Shown here: piece by piece, positions 39,825 to 49,939 of the stretch
Position numbering within the stretch: the first letter of the stretch is position 1
Layout of the letters: the number at the start of each line of letters is the position of its first letter
NCBI GenBank assembly: GCA_012295275.1
Contig: CM022674.1
Span: 9,264,260-9,328,259 of the forward strand
Length of the DNA: 64,000 nucleotides
Origin: Chrysomallon squamiferum
Lineage: Eukaryota; Mollusca; Gastropoda; Neomphalida; Peltospiridae
Direction: 5' to 3'
Notes under the pieces: generated by a model
Told to the model about the DNA's origin: nothing
Databases searched by the model: none
Seen by the model: the letters and a program-made list of their open reading frames with translations, nothing else
Position numbers and translations under genes: made by a program

Positions 39825-40239
39825 TTTTACGCCTTTTTTTTTGTATTTTACGAGTAACATTCATAGGAATGTTGTTTGATTGACTACCTGTTTGTAAGAC
39901 TCGAGTATATGAAATAAATATAATAAGTTTTGCGGCACCATTGTGACGAAACGAAGCTTCATTGATAACATATTTAAATTTACTTAATAAACACACTCTG
40001 TCTGGTTTTTAAGAACAAGACGGAAGAAATGTACTTATGATGACGTTAGAATGCTTTTATCCGATCAACAGCTATTTTCGATATGTAAGCCTTTTGGGCT
40101 ATCCGTGTTTCCTTCATCAGCATTCCATATTACTTTTTATATTTCAAACTTACCTAACAAGCTTCGACCAACTGACATCAATTCCGAAACGCTTTTTCCA
40201 TCTCTAGCAAATTCTTGAAGCTAAATAATAATAATAATA

Positions 40240-40275
<36 letters not shown>

Positions 40276-40277
40276 TG

Positions 40278-40339
<62 letters not shown>

Positions 40340-41001
40340 CGGTGCCTATGCCTAAAGTGCTCGTTATGTCTTGGGGATGAACACTATGAAGGGACTGAAA
40401 CATTTTATATTGTGACAGTCAACAAGAATACAGTTTCAGTTATTTATTTATATACAAACCATATTTTTTAATAATATAAAATAAAATGAACACAATTAAA
40501 TTATTTACAGTTTTATGAAAATAATTAAAGAAGGAATCGGTCACAGTAGAATCACATTTTTAAATTAGGTATTATGTATATATGTATTTTAGGATTTGAA
40601 TATTCTCTGATTAGACTCTGCACATAGACAATATTTGGGAACGCACTGGTGCAGGAAGACAAAGCCCAATCACAACCTCTCAAATCCATTCGCTTGCACT
40701 CCGAAGGAGGACGGCGTTACAATTCGGCCATCGAGACAACCGTGTATGTATGCATGTATGTATGCATGTATATATGCATGTATGTATGTATGTATAATAT
40801 TAAACAATTACACTGCCAAATGATGGTATCCCAAAACAAAATTAAAAAATACAAACAAACAAACGAATAAGATGAAAGCTTATCAAAGCAAGGCCACATT
40901 TACAAGTTCTCAGTTTTCAGTGTTCATCAAACGGAACCGCTCGCTTGTCGCTTCTTGTTAAAAACCCTGAACGTGAACCTCGACTCAACCATCGAAGCCC
41001 T

Positions 41002-41032
<31 letters not shown>

Positions 41033-43284
41033 TTCCTGCGGACTCAAGTGAAAACGCGGAATCAAAAAGAAAAATGAAGCTAGCTACTCGGGGTGGACAA
41101 ATTTCGAAGCTGAGTTAGTTTGTCACACGAAAGTCGCCAAATCTTGGCAGAAATTAACTTAACTTTAAAATTTAAAAACTGTATTTTCGTGTGAAAAGGT
41201 GTTGTGGATGATTAAACAGAACTTTAATTAGTTGATATATCGGCAGTAGCCAGTTTATTTACTGATTATAAGTATTAATAGTTATTTATTTAATAGTTGT
41301 CGTTATTTTATATATAGAAACTATATAATCTCAAGGTTATATAAATATAAAAATTAGTATCTAATAAAATATCAAAAGTTAGTATACATAAAACGTATCT
41401 AATGAAACACAGTTTCAAAGAAAAACGGATTTTTGCGTTGAGCAAAGACGAGATTATCTCTCTTCGTCACAATATATATTCCTCTGACGGATAGGCGGGC
41501 GTGCTTTGGGCTAGTCAAATGAGGCTATATAATATTGCGAGTTTTCCAAGCACCTGACGTTGAAAAAGACTAGAATTTGTTTTGTTATTCTGTTTTTAAC
41601 CGTTTTAGCAGTTAATTATCATTTTCCTTAATTTAAATAAATTACCTTGCCCCCCTTCGTGGTTTTATCTAAAGGGCTGTTGGTTTGCCTGGGATTCTAT
41701 AATGCTGTTAAGATGGCCTTGCTGCAATAGGTTATTTTTACAAAAAATTGTAAAAGTTGCTAAAAATGAAACACAACTGCAGTGAAAAATATCTGAAATT
41801 TGCAGAAAGTTGGCAGTAGTTTACAAGCATCAGAAGTCTAATATCGTCCTATTCCACAATGTCACGCCACATTCAAATCGCAGTAAAGTCTCTAAGCATA
41901 CCAATGTATCAGTTTCAGTGAAAATTATCCAGTGCGGAATACAATTATATCTCGGTTTCAGAGGCGTGCAGAGGTCTGGTGATACCCAGGGCCAAATCCT
42001 TGAATGTAATTCCCAAAGACTCAAGTACAAGACCTAGTATTGAGATATATTATGAGAAAGAAAGGTATTTTGAATATGTAAACACAGATGAAACATAAAA
42101 TAAACACTTTATTCATTTAAATATAAATTAACCAGATTTATTGTTCTGTTTTCTGTTTGGATTTCCCCCCTGTTTTGCACGCCACTGCTCGGTTTAACGA
42201 TGGATTTTCCAAATTTTCCATTGGTAGGTGAGGTATCGTTAAGCGGGAGACTAATTTACATGTACTGCTTTAGCACGTGACAGCTCAGGTCATAGGCATG
42301 TTTAATCATTGCGTTTGGTAACTTATCCATATTGACAAAAGTTTTTTTCATGTGAGGAATAAATCTGATCACTTCTTTTTTTTTTTTTTTTTTTTTTCTC
42401 GTAGAATGCAGGGTGCAAGTTCTTTTAATCTCATTCAGATATTTTTATTTATCCTTTAAAATCGTCGATACAGCTGACTGTCTGACACAAACAAAATTTT
42501 GCAGCTAAGTTATCGCATTTACCGGTTTTGTTTTCATTTAAAATACCGTATTTTGTTTCTAAAATTATTATCTTTCTCCGGTATACTATGTATTCGTTTT
42601 AACGTATTGGATGGGTAATTTTCAAAAGCGTTAAGTCTGTTTTGGAAGCAGAAGTGAAGAGAGAAGTTGAACACTACTGTGACGTCTGCGTGGCTACTGA
42701 TCGACACTGCTGAGGAAAGCTTTAGCGCGTGACTGAACGAAAAAACAAACGAGACGAACGAAAAACGAACAGACTTAAATACAGGCATTGTACCCATTTG
42801 TACCATTTATTTCTAGCAATTAACTATTAAATTTCTATTTCTATAATTTGTAAAAAAAAAGATATCTTTAAGCGAGGTATTACTGTAATTATCGCGAAAT
42901 AATAACCAATGTGACCTGCCAAATAAACAAACAACGCTCGATCTGGTATCACTGCATGTGAACGGTTAGCGATTGGGGAAAGCGAGTGTACACAGTATAA
43001 TGTCAATTTGTCATCATTATCAAAAATATCCTGAAAAAGTGTCACAGATTTGTCATAATTGATGTAGTTCTTTACAGTACATGACAAAGTAGTCCGACAT
43101 TTGTCTATAGTGAATTTAAAAAAAAAAAAAAAAAAATGTGTATAGTTAATATACTCACCTGACATCCTATTAAAGCCACCGTTTCAGGATAATTCAGGCG
43201 AAGACCACGAGCCAGCCTTTTCTGTGCTAGGCAGCCTGCATGGTTTAACAACAGTCCCTCGATTTCTCTCGGCACTAGTTTCAT
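29853..43284 (-). CDS. Urease, full-length single-chain (851 residues)
   Basis: Nickel enzyme hydrolysing urea to ammonia and carbamate, in plant/fungal-type gamma-beta-alpha fused form. Exons: 43284-43159, 40220-40154, 39529-39447, 39120-39016, 38619-38479, 36704-36627, 36492-36413, 36185-36080, 35682-35602, 35247-35161, 35026-34901, 34751-34689, 34423-34215, 33097-32975, 32834-32753, 32596-32352, 32182-32068, 31780-31691, 31319-31221, 30981-30882, 30778-30672, 30437-30314 and 29971-29853. All phases fit. It starts [10 protein letters not shown] and ends AQRYFLI; jack bean urease is 840. Nickel ligands are present: His407 and His409 (GLDGHVHF), the lysine to be carbamylated Lys494 (GLKLHEDWG), His523 (MIHTDTLNE), His549 ([11 protein letters not shown]) and Asp637 (ASDSQAMGR). 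The flap Cys596-His597 (MLMFCHHLD) and Arg613 are also present, so it should be active once loaded with nickel. A GTG upstream in frame (43290) was not chosen as start. It faces UreG head-to-head. Confidence 0.97.
31561..31662. repeat. Small foldback element in urease intron 18
   Basis: A near-perfect hairpin (TTTCATTTCTTTCTTTCTT, a TA loop, then AAGAAAGAAAGAAAGAAAC) followed by a TTTGCATACATATAGCTGCC block that ends at TTCTTTAGTA. The same hairpin and block occur at 37580-37685, so this is a dispersed element and not a lone simple repeat. Confidence 0.7.
33440..34190 (-). mobile_element. Degenerate non-LTR retrotransposon (CR1-like reverse transcriptase) fragment
   Basis: The minus strand, read across frameshifts, gives pieces typical of the RT region of CR1-type LINEs: [12 protein letters not shown] near 34110, [23 protein letters not shown] and [12 protein letters not shown] near 33950, then after a loss [17 protein letters not shown] near 33700 and FKTHFF near 33460. 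It lies in urease intron 13 in the same orientation as urease, its 5' side only some 25 bp from the exon 13 donor. Many stops; not active. Confidence 0.65.
37415..37720. repeat. Inverted-repeat (MITE-like) element in urease intron 5
   Basis: Arms at about 37422-37492 and 37650-37718 are inverted copies (GCAGACGTCACAAGCTGTA... against its reverse complement). They enclose a spacer and an internal GTTTCGTTTCTTTCTTTCTT hairpin around a TA run. The right arm and hairpin match the shorter element at 31561-31662. No coding capacity. Confidence 0.75.
38240..38405. repeat. Three-copy tandem repeat, about 53 bp unit
   Basis: Each unit is (AAT)n followed by AAAAAGAAAGAAAAATACAA and AGAAACTATAAATAC, three times in a row, within urease intron 5 and about 75 bp from the exon 5 donor. 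Confidence 0.9.
40279..40335. repeat. (CA)n microsatellite in urease intron 1
   Basis: Pure CA run directly after a (GATGAT)n tract (about 40240-40275). The compound array begins immediately upstream of the exon 2 acceptor. Confidence 0.95.
40493..40738 (-). mobile_element. SINE-like element, copy 1 (urease intron 1)
   Basis: About 246 bp that reappears inverted at 46667-46913. The head (at 40738, reading leftward) has a tRNA-like A box (TCTCGATGGCCGAATTG); the body contains GTGCGTTCCCAAATATTGTC. The tail is A/T-rich without a long poly-A. It resembles a tRNA-derived SINE. Confidence 0.65.
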
Positions 43285-43461
43285 TTTCACGAAGTCAGTA
43301 GTTGTTTCTGGATTTATACTTGCCTGGATCAGAACAGTACATCTCTAGTTATGACTTAAGTATAAAGTATAAATTACTTGAGATATAATTATATACACCA
43401 CAGTGGGGTTTTTTTTTTTTTGGTTTTTTTTTTAATTCAATATATAATAATAATAATAATA

Positions 43462-43500
<39 letters not shown>

Positions 43501-44374
43501 AAACCGAAGCTGAGTAGAATTAGTGCATTTGTTCGGAAGCTGACTATACGACCTCCATGATGTACCTTGGAAAAGAGTTGAAGCGGAACAGTGTTATTTC
43601 GCTGAGTTTCAGTTGTTTTGTTTATCTGCTTATATTTTAGTGACATCCGGTGACTGTAATTTAAGCGATTTCATTTCGCCGAGTTTCAGTTGTTTTGTTT
43701 ATCTGCTTGTATTTTAGTGACATCCGGTGACTGTAATTTAAGCGATTTCATCCTGGTATGTATTTCGTTTTATTTTTATTTACTACCTACGTTGTGTTAT
43801 ATATATATATATAAATTATTATTATGTATTTATTTATTTATTTATTATTACTTTGCGAAAAATATTCTAAAAATCTGTAATTCTCCAACATTTTTCACAT
43901 TCCCAGCTTTTTGAAAACAAACCATTATCACGTCACGTTAAAGTCACGAGCAAGTAGTACCATTTGTTTATTTGTTCAATTTTTAAATACTTTCTTTGTG
44001 TTGATTAAATGTAATAAATATAATTAATTTTCCTTTTTTTGACATGGTATCTAATTTGGTGTAGTTTTGTTTGAAAAAATAATTTGTTTTTATATTGCAA
44101 ATTTGGATTTATACAGCCTCTTAACTATAAAGAAACAAATAGAATTAAAATTTACATTTCATTTATTTAATTTTTTTTAATTTGAATGGAGTAACAATTT
44201 TGATCTGTAAATTCAGAGAAGTAAGGGGGACCAGTGCCTATTTTCTTGGGTGAACATTCTATAATATTAATTATCAACTTAATGTACAGGATTAGTTACA
44301 CCATTTGCTTTGTAAGCTTTTTACTTTCATTGATTTCATTTCAGTTACGTTTATCTCATAATTTCTTTGTTGAT
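43285..44374. promoter_or_regulatory. Shared urease/UreG upstream region (head-to-head)
   Basis: About 1.09 kb between the two start codons. On the UreG side, a splice acceptor (TTTCATTTCAG) ends at 44341 or so, ahead of the ATG. A donor-like CTG followed by GTATGT lies at 43753-43758, suggesting a non-coding first exon ending at 43755 just past a 77-bp tandem duplication. A (TAA)n(TTA)n inverted microsatellite (about 43446-43498) lies on the urease side. No clear TATA or nickel/nitrogen response element recognised. Confidence 0.6.
43595..43750 (+). repeat. 77-bp tandem duplication at the putative UreG 5' exon
   Basis: Two adjacent units of 77 bp (starting with the ATTTCGC boundaries at 43596 and 43673), containing GAGTTTCAGTTGTTTTGTTT and GTGACATCCGGTGACTGTAA. 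They differ at only two or so positions (GCTGAG/GCCGAG, CTTATA/CTTGTA). Confidence 0.95.
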
Positions 44375-45958
44375 ATGGATACATCAGAAAATTGTAATTT
44401 TATAAAAGGTAAACACTTTTCCTTTTTACTTTATTTTGCAGTATGACTAATTGTAAGGTTAGATTGGAATGATGTATGGTTGGAAGGGTTATCAAGTAAA
44501 TATAAGTATGACAGAATTATATAATAATAATACAAAATCTTGTTTTCTTTTATTATTAATTTAATATGTAATTATTTTTTGTAATTTTTTTTTTTTTCAC
44601 ATTCAGAAAACTGGTTTTCAGAATGATATTTAAAAACAATAATGGTAACAGATTTGGAGATGCTGGTTGATACTAATTTTGATTTTTTTAAATAAAGTCA
44701 TATGTAAATAATGAAACGTCAGGTTACAAAATAATAACTATCTAAATTATTTTAAAAGTTAAATAACCTTTATCAGTATCTCGTTTAAATTCAGACAACT
44801 AATATTTTAAATATGTTATCATTACAGTTTGATTCTAATGCATTTAAAAGAAATGACTGAAAGTATTGCTGTTTTTAAAAATGTGTTCTTGACAAACATT
44901 AATGAAAATATTAGTTTATAAAAAATTAAATGAAGGATACTGAGTGAAGTCAATTTTGAAAACAAAATTTCATATATATTTAAAAGCAGTAGATGTATGG
45001 GATTATCAAATGAAACAAAAAGAGGTTAAAAACTTCATAAATAAAATTACAATTATTAGATTAAGTTCTGTTTATATTTTTGAAGCAGGTAGCATCAGTC
45101 AACCACAAGAAGTACATGTACATACACATGACCACACACATGAACATGGCCACACCCATGATATACTTGACAGTCCAGGGCAGTTTACATCAAGGGAGAA
45201 GCCATTATACAGAACAGACTGGAACACTGTTTGTTTGTTTATATGTATATATTGTTGTTGTCGTTGTGAGGAGCTTTAAAATATAGTTTTTTTCTATTTA
45301 TTATTTTGTCTCAACAAACAACGCACTCTGGAGTGTGAATCTAGACTTCTGCATATTTAGAATACAGATGATAGACAACTGTTTTCTTGAAGATTAAATA
45401 ATGATGATAGTCATAGTGTTTGTTTATTTATTTTTAATTTTTTTTTAATTTTGTAAGCATCTCTCCAAAACTGATAAAGAATCTGCTTTACTAGTAAGAA
45501 ACGATAATAAATTTCTGTTATGTTTTAGAGAGTATATGAAATTGTACAATTAACAATTTATTTGTAAACCTTCTCGATTCTGATTTCAAGAATTTTAAAC
45601 CAATAATACATTGTACTAAAACCACAGACTTAATAAGTATTGTACAGAGATTTAATTGTCAGGATAAAGTAAGAAAATGTTTTAAAATTTTTAATTCAGA
45701 ATACCTATGTCATTAATTTATTTCCATAGAATAAGTCATTTCAACTGACAATTTGTGAAAAAGAAGCAGGTTATTGCCATACAGTGAATAGTTACTGCTT
45801 GGCGAGGCAGCTTTGTTCTAGTTATTTTCAATATGCCAGTGTATTTATCATTTCCAGCATATATATATAACTAGTACAAATTATATCTAATGTACAAATA
45901 TGTATTTCTTGAATTTGAAAACTAAGTAGTTATAAGAAGTGTAAAAATATCAAAAACC

Positions 45959-45993
<35 letters not shown>

Positions 45994-48790
45994 AAACTCA
46001 TGCAAAATAAACAAGCTAATAATTGCATGAAATAATAATGCTGGTTTTATTTAACAGAGAGCTTTCACTGTTGGAATTGGAGGCCCAGTTGGATCGGGTA
46101 AAACTGCTTTAGTGTTGAGTCTTTGTAGACAGCTCAAAGATAAATATGGAATTTGTGTTGTTACTAATGACATTTTTACCAGGTGAATAAATTTGTTCTC
46201 AGTCTTGCATTTAAACTGAATGATTTTTTTTAGAAAAGAGCAGAGAAAGATCTTTTTACCTTTATGTTTATTAATAATGTGTTTTTAGCTGCATTTACAT
46301 TGATATTTAAAACTGTTTCAGATCACATTTTGCGGTAGACTGATTTCTAAAAATAAACTTCTTTGTTTGCTTCACACACACACACACACACTGATATGTT
46401 GGAAATACTGAACAAAGGTCATTTAAACTGAGAAAATATATTTTTAACTCTCTCTCTCTCTATATATATATAAACACATACATACATACATGTATGTCTT
46501 TTCTGCAGACACCTTCATCTTTATAACTTTTATTATTCTTTTTGAACTTATGTGATGAAATATATTTAGCCATCAAAAAAATATTATGTTATTAATTAGC
46601 AAGAAAAATTATTAAGAATACTTAGTGTAATCTGTGTCATTAATTGTTTATACATACATACATACACTGACTCAATGGCTGAATGGTAATGTTGTCCGCC
46701 TTTGGAGTGCAAGTGAATGGATTTGTTAGGTTGTGATTGGGCTTTGTCCTCCTGCATCAGTGCGTTCCCAAATATTGTCTATGTGCAGAGTCTAATCAGA
46801 GAATATTCAAATCCTAAAATACATATATACATAATACCTAATTTAAAAATGTGATTCTACTGTGACCGATTCCTTCTTTAATTATTTTCATAAAACTGTA
46901 AATAATTTAATTGAAACTTTCAGAGAAGACTGGGAGTTTCTGGTTAAAAACAAAGCTCTGCCAGAAGAGAGAATGAAAGCAGTAGAAACTGGAGGATGTC
47001 CTCATGCTGCTATTAGAGAGGTATTAACAAATTCTTAATTAGATGTTATCCAACTCTTAGGTTTTGTCTTAATATTAAAATAACTGTTTTAATAAACTTT
47101 AAAAAAAAGATGTTTGCTTGTATGTTTAAAATAAAGTAAAAAAAATTATATTGTATTAATTTATCTTCAGGATTATTCACTCAACATGGAAGAAGTTAAA
47201 GAGCTAACAGAGAACTTCAAGCCACAAATTGTGTTTATAGAATCAGGGGGAGATAATCTGGCAGCAAATTTCAGTCGAGAGTTAGCAGATTACATTATTT
47301 ATGTCATTGATGTTGCAGGTAACATTATCTGTGTTGTTGATGTAGCAGGTAACATTATCTGTGTTGTTGATGTACAGGTAACATTATCTATGTTGTTGAT
47401 GTAGTAGGTAACATTTGTGTTGTTGATGTAGCAGGTAACATTTGTGTTGATGTAGCAGGTAACATTATCTGTGTTGTTGATGTAACAGGTGACATTATTT
47501 GTGTTGTTGATGTAGCAGGTAACATTTGTGTTGTTGATGTAGCAGGTAACATTATTTGTGTTGTTGATGTACAGGTAACATTATCTATGTTGTTGATGTA
47601 GTAGGTAACATCTGTGTTGTTGATGTAGCAGGTAACATTATCTGTGTTGTTGATGTACAGGTAACATTATCTATGTTGTTGATGTAGCAGGTAACATTTG
47701 TGTTGTTGATGTAGCAGGTGACATTTGTGTTGTTGATGTAGCAGGTAACATTTGTGTTGTTGATGTAGCAGGTGACATTATTTGTGTTGTTGATGTAGCA
47801 GGTAACATTTGTGTTGTTGATATAGCAGGTAACATTATTTGTGTTGTTGATGTAACAGGTGACATTATCTGTGTTGTTGATGTTGCAGGTAACATTATTT
47901 GTGTTGTTTATGTAGCAGGTAACATTATTTGTGTTGTTGATGTAACAGGTGACATTATTTGTATTGTTAACATAGCAGATAACATTATCTGTGTTGTTGA
48001 TGTACCATTGTCTATGTTGCTGATGTAGTAGATGACATTTGTGTTGTTGATGTAGCAGTATCTTTATTAAACTTTCATTTCATTTCATTTTTATAGAATG
48101 AGTAGTTAGCATTTTCTGTGCTCTGTTTATGTTGCAGTCTTTATATTTCATTAGATATAATTAATTCTGTTTTAATGTAATATGTAAAAATTGATATAAA
48201 CTGATATCAAGGTCTGAAGAATATTATGTTTTTAAACAGGAGGTGACAAAATTCCAAGGAAAGGTGGACCAGGGATTACTCAGAGTGATCTGCTTGTTAT
48301 AAATAAAACTGATCTTGCAGATGCAGTTGGAGCTGATTTAAAGGTACACCAGACTTTGTTCAAATAAAAACTGCTCTTTTAATAATTACAATACCTTTCT
48401 GTCATTCAGGTTGATAATTAAAAAAAATAAGTGGGTAATATTTTTATTGCACAGATAATTAGATTACTTGCCTCCAGTTTACAAACAAATACTAACAATA
48501 CTTTGAGTGAATTTAAATAAAATTAACTTCTTTCAATTACTAGATGAACATTTAAATCATGATGCTAGGATTTCACTTATTATAGCTTTGTAATTTTTCG
48601 TTCATCTTGCTCTCTTGCTATACACACATACACTTACTTTTCTAGATATTTACTGTTTCAGGTGATGGAAAGAGATGCTATTTTAATGAGACAAAATGGT
48701 CCTACTTTATTTGCCCAGGCAAAACATTTGATTGGTGTAGACAAAATAGCTGAACTTATAATTGAAGCATACAAATCTCAGACCAGTTGA
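44375..48790 (+). CDS. Urease accessory protein UreG (nickel-delivery GTPase)
   Basis: SIMIBI-class GTPase that, with UreF/UreH-type partners, loads nickel into apo-urease. Seven coding exons: 44375-44408, 45089-45228, 46058-46182, 46924-47020, 47171-47318, 48240-48343 and 48662-48790, all in phase, 258 residues. The N-terminus carries a nickel-binding-type His run ([16 protein letters not shown], eight alternating His at residues 21-35), as in plant and other eukaryotic UreG. Next come the P-loop GGPVGSGKT (66-74), the invariant metal-binding Cys-Pro-His (125-127), [27 protein letters not shown] and the guanine-specificity motif NKTD (203-206). The first exon encodes only 11 residues plus one base; its ATG is the first after a likely 5' UTR acceptor. 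The exon 4 acceptor abuts a SINE-like element, and the exon 5 donor is followed by a minisatellite copying the same junction. The gene is divergent from urease, its client enzyme. Confidence 0.96.
46667..46913 (+). mobile_element. SINE-like element, copy 2 (UreG intron 3)
   Basis: Inverted partner of 40493-40738. A-box-like TCAATGGCTGAATGG lies near the head. Its end is 10 bp before the first base of UreG exon 4 (46924), so the branch-point/pyrimidine region of that acceptor is largely element-derived. Confidence 0.65.
47319..48058 (+). repeat. Minisatellite of the UreG exon 5/intron 5 junction
   Basis: About 25 tandem units of 30, 27 or 24 bp. The unit is GTAACATTATCTGTGTTGTT then GATGTAGCAG. 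It matches the end of exon 5 (GTCATTGATGTTGCAG) plus the first intron bases (GTAACATT), so nearly every unit recreates an AG/GTAAC junction. The first units even keep the exon's frame (IDVAGNI, then VVDVAGNI) up to a stop at about 47404. Confidence 0.95.
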
Positions 48791-49939
48791 GACCAGTGAT
48801 GTGTTTTTAATTTCTTGGAAGAAGTAATGACTTTATACAAATTATTGTCAATAACTGATTATTTTTCAAAATACTGAATAAAATGTCATTATTTGACAAT
48901 GTAATTAAGCTTTTAATATATATTTTAAAAGATTTTGTCTATATGCTGATAATTCTTTTAAAATCTGCATCAGTATTTTGGATACAAGAAAAAAAGAACA
49001 GGCTATTCTATAAATGCACTGGTCTTCTTTAAAATGGGATCAGACTGAAATCTTGAAACGCACATTTACAAAGTACATTAAAAATATCTTAACCATTCTG
49101 GTCACCAGTCTGTATAGCAGAAGATTGTAATCTTTGTTCAGGGTTGAATTTTCTATTTTTTGGAGAACTAATTGGTCTTTATTTTTTTATTATTATTTAT
49201 TTTTCAACAGTCATTAAACATATTAACTATTTTCATAACCTCTTTAAAATATTTCTAGATATCATGTTATAAACAGTTTCTTATTTTCAATTTTAATTTG
49301 AATTAATGCAAATATCTATCTCAGAAATTCAAATTGAAAGTAAATTCAACTTGTTACCCTTAAATAATGTAAAAAGTATTTTAATAATAATAATAATAAA
49401 TGTTTGACAAATACATCATTTTATTTATGTGTATCTCGCCTTATTTCAGCTATATAAATACCTGTAATAAAGAAGAAAATGTTTCAACAAATATAGTTGT
49501 GGAAATAAATAAGAAACCGGTTTGGAAATTCTGAAGTACCACAGCTGCCAGCATTTAAACTTGCATTATCAGAATACTATTAATCTGGAAATACAACTTT
49601 TCAAATGAAGAATAAAAAGGGTCCATACCTCTAATATAAATTATTTATTTCTCTTTTCAGTTATCAAAAGCAAATTACAGAATTTAACTAAGAAGAATTT
49701 TATTCTTTTATAAATTAAGCAGTCTTATATTAACAAGTATAAACAAATTTCTTAAATAGTACTTTCTGCTTACTTCTTAGCTATTGTACAATTTTTATTT
49801 ATTTATTTATTTTATATATATATATAATATATTTTTTAATGTTTTTATGTCAGATAAACTTGTTAGTTAAGGGATAATCACATGGAAATTTGCAGTATAT
49901 ACATGTAATATTTTTTAATTGTGTTACCTTCATATGACT
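48791..49939. other. Intergenic, between convergent UreG and P2
   Basis: UreG 3' UTR with AATAAA at 48877-48882, then AT-rich DNA with no coding signal seen. Confidence 0.5.
48877..48882 (+). terminator. UreG polyadenylation signal (AATAAA)
   Basis: Canonical hexamer 86 bases after the UreG stop codon. Confidence 0.6.

Larger units (their letters stand above)
40154..43158. other. Urease intron 1 and small exon 2: long non-coding stretch
   Basis: Apart from the 67-bp exon 2 (40154-40220), this 3 kb holds a (GATGAT)n/(CA)n array (40223-40335), a SINE-like element (40493-40738), a (TA)n tract near 41001-41028 and a poly-T run near 42378. Some less AT-rich stretches at about 40900-41200 and 41450-42300 may be old repeats, but I do not recognise them. 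Confidence 0.6.

Noticed and set aside
40717-40899. Short frames around the TGTATGTATG repeat.
   Set aside because: Simple repeat next to the SINE-like element; no homology.
43285-43290. Upstream in-frame GTG as urease start.
   Set aside because: The ATG at 43284 gives MKLVPRE, matching the start of plant ureases; GTG is not a normal animal start codon.
47671-47895. Repetitive open frame (MLPATSTTQ repeats) on the minus strand.
   Set aside because: Antisense of the UreG intron minisatellite.
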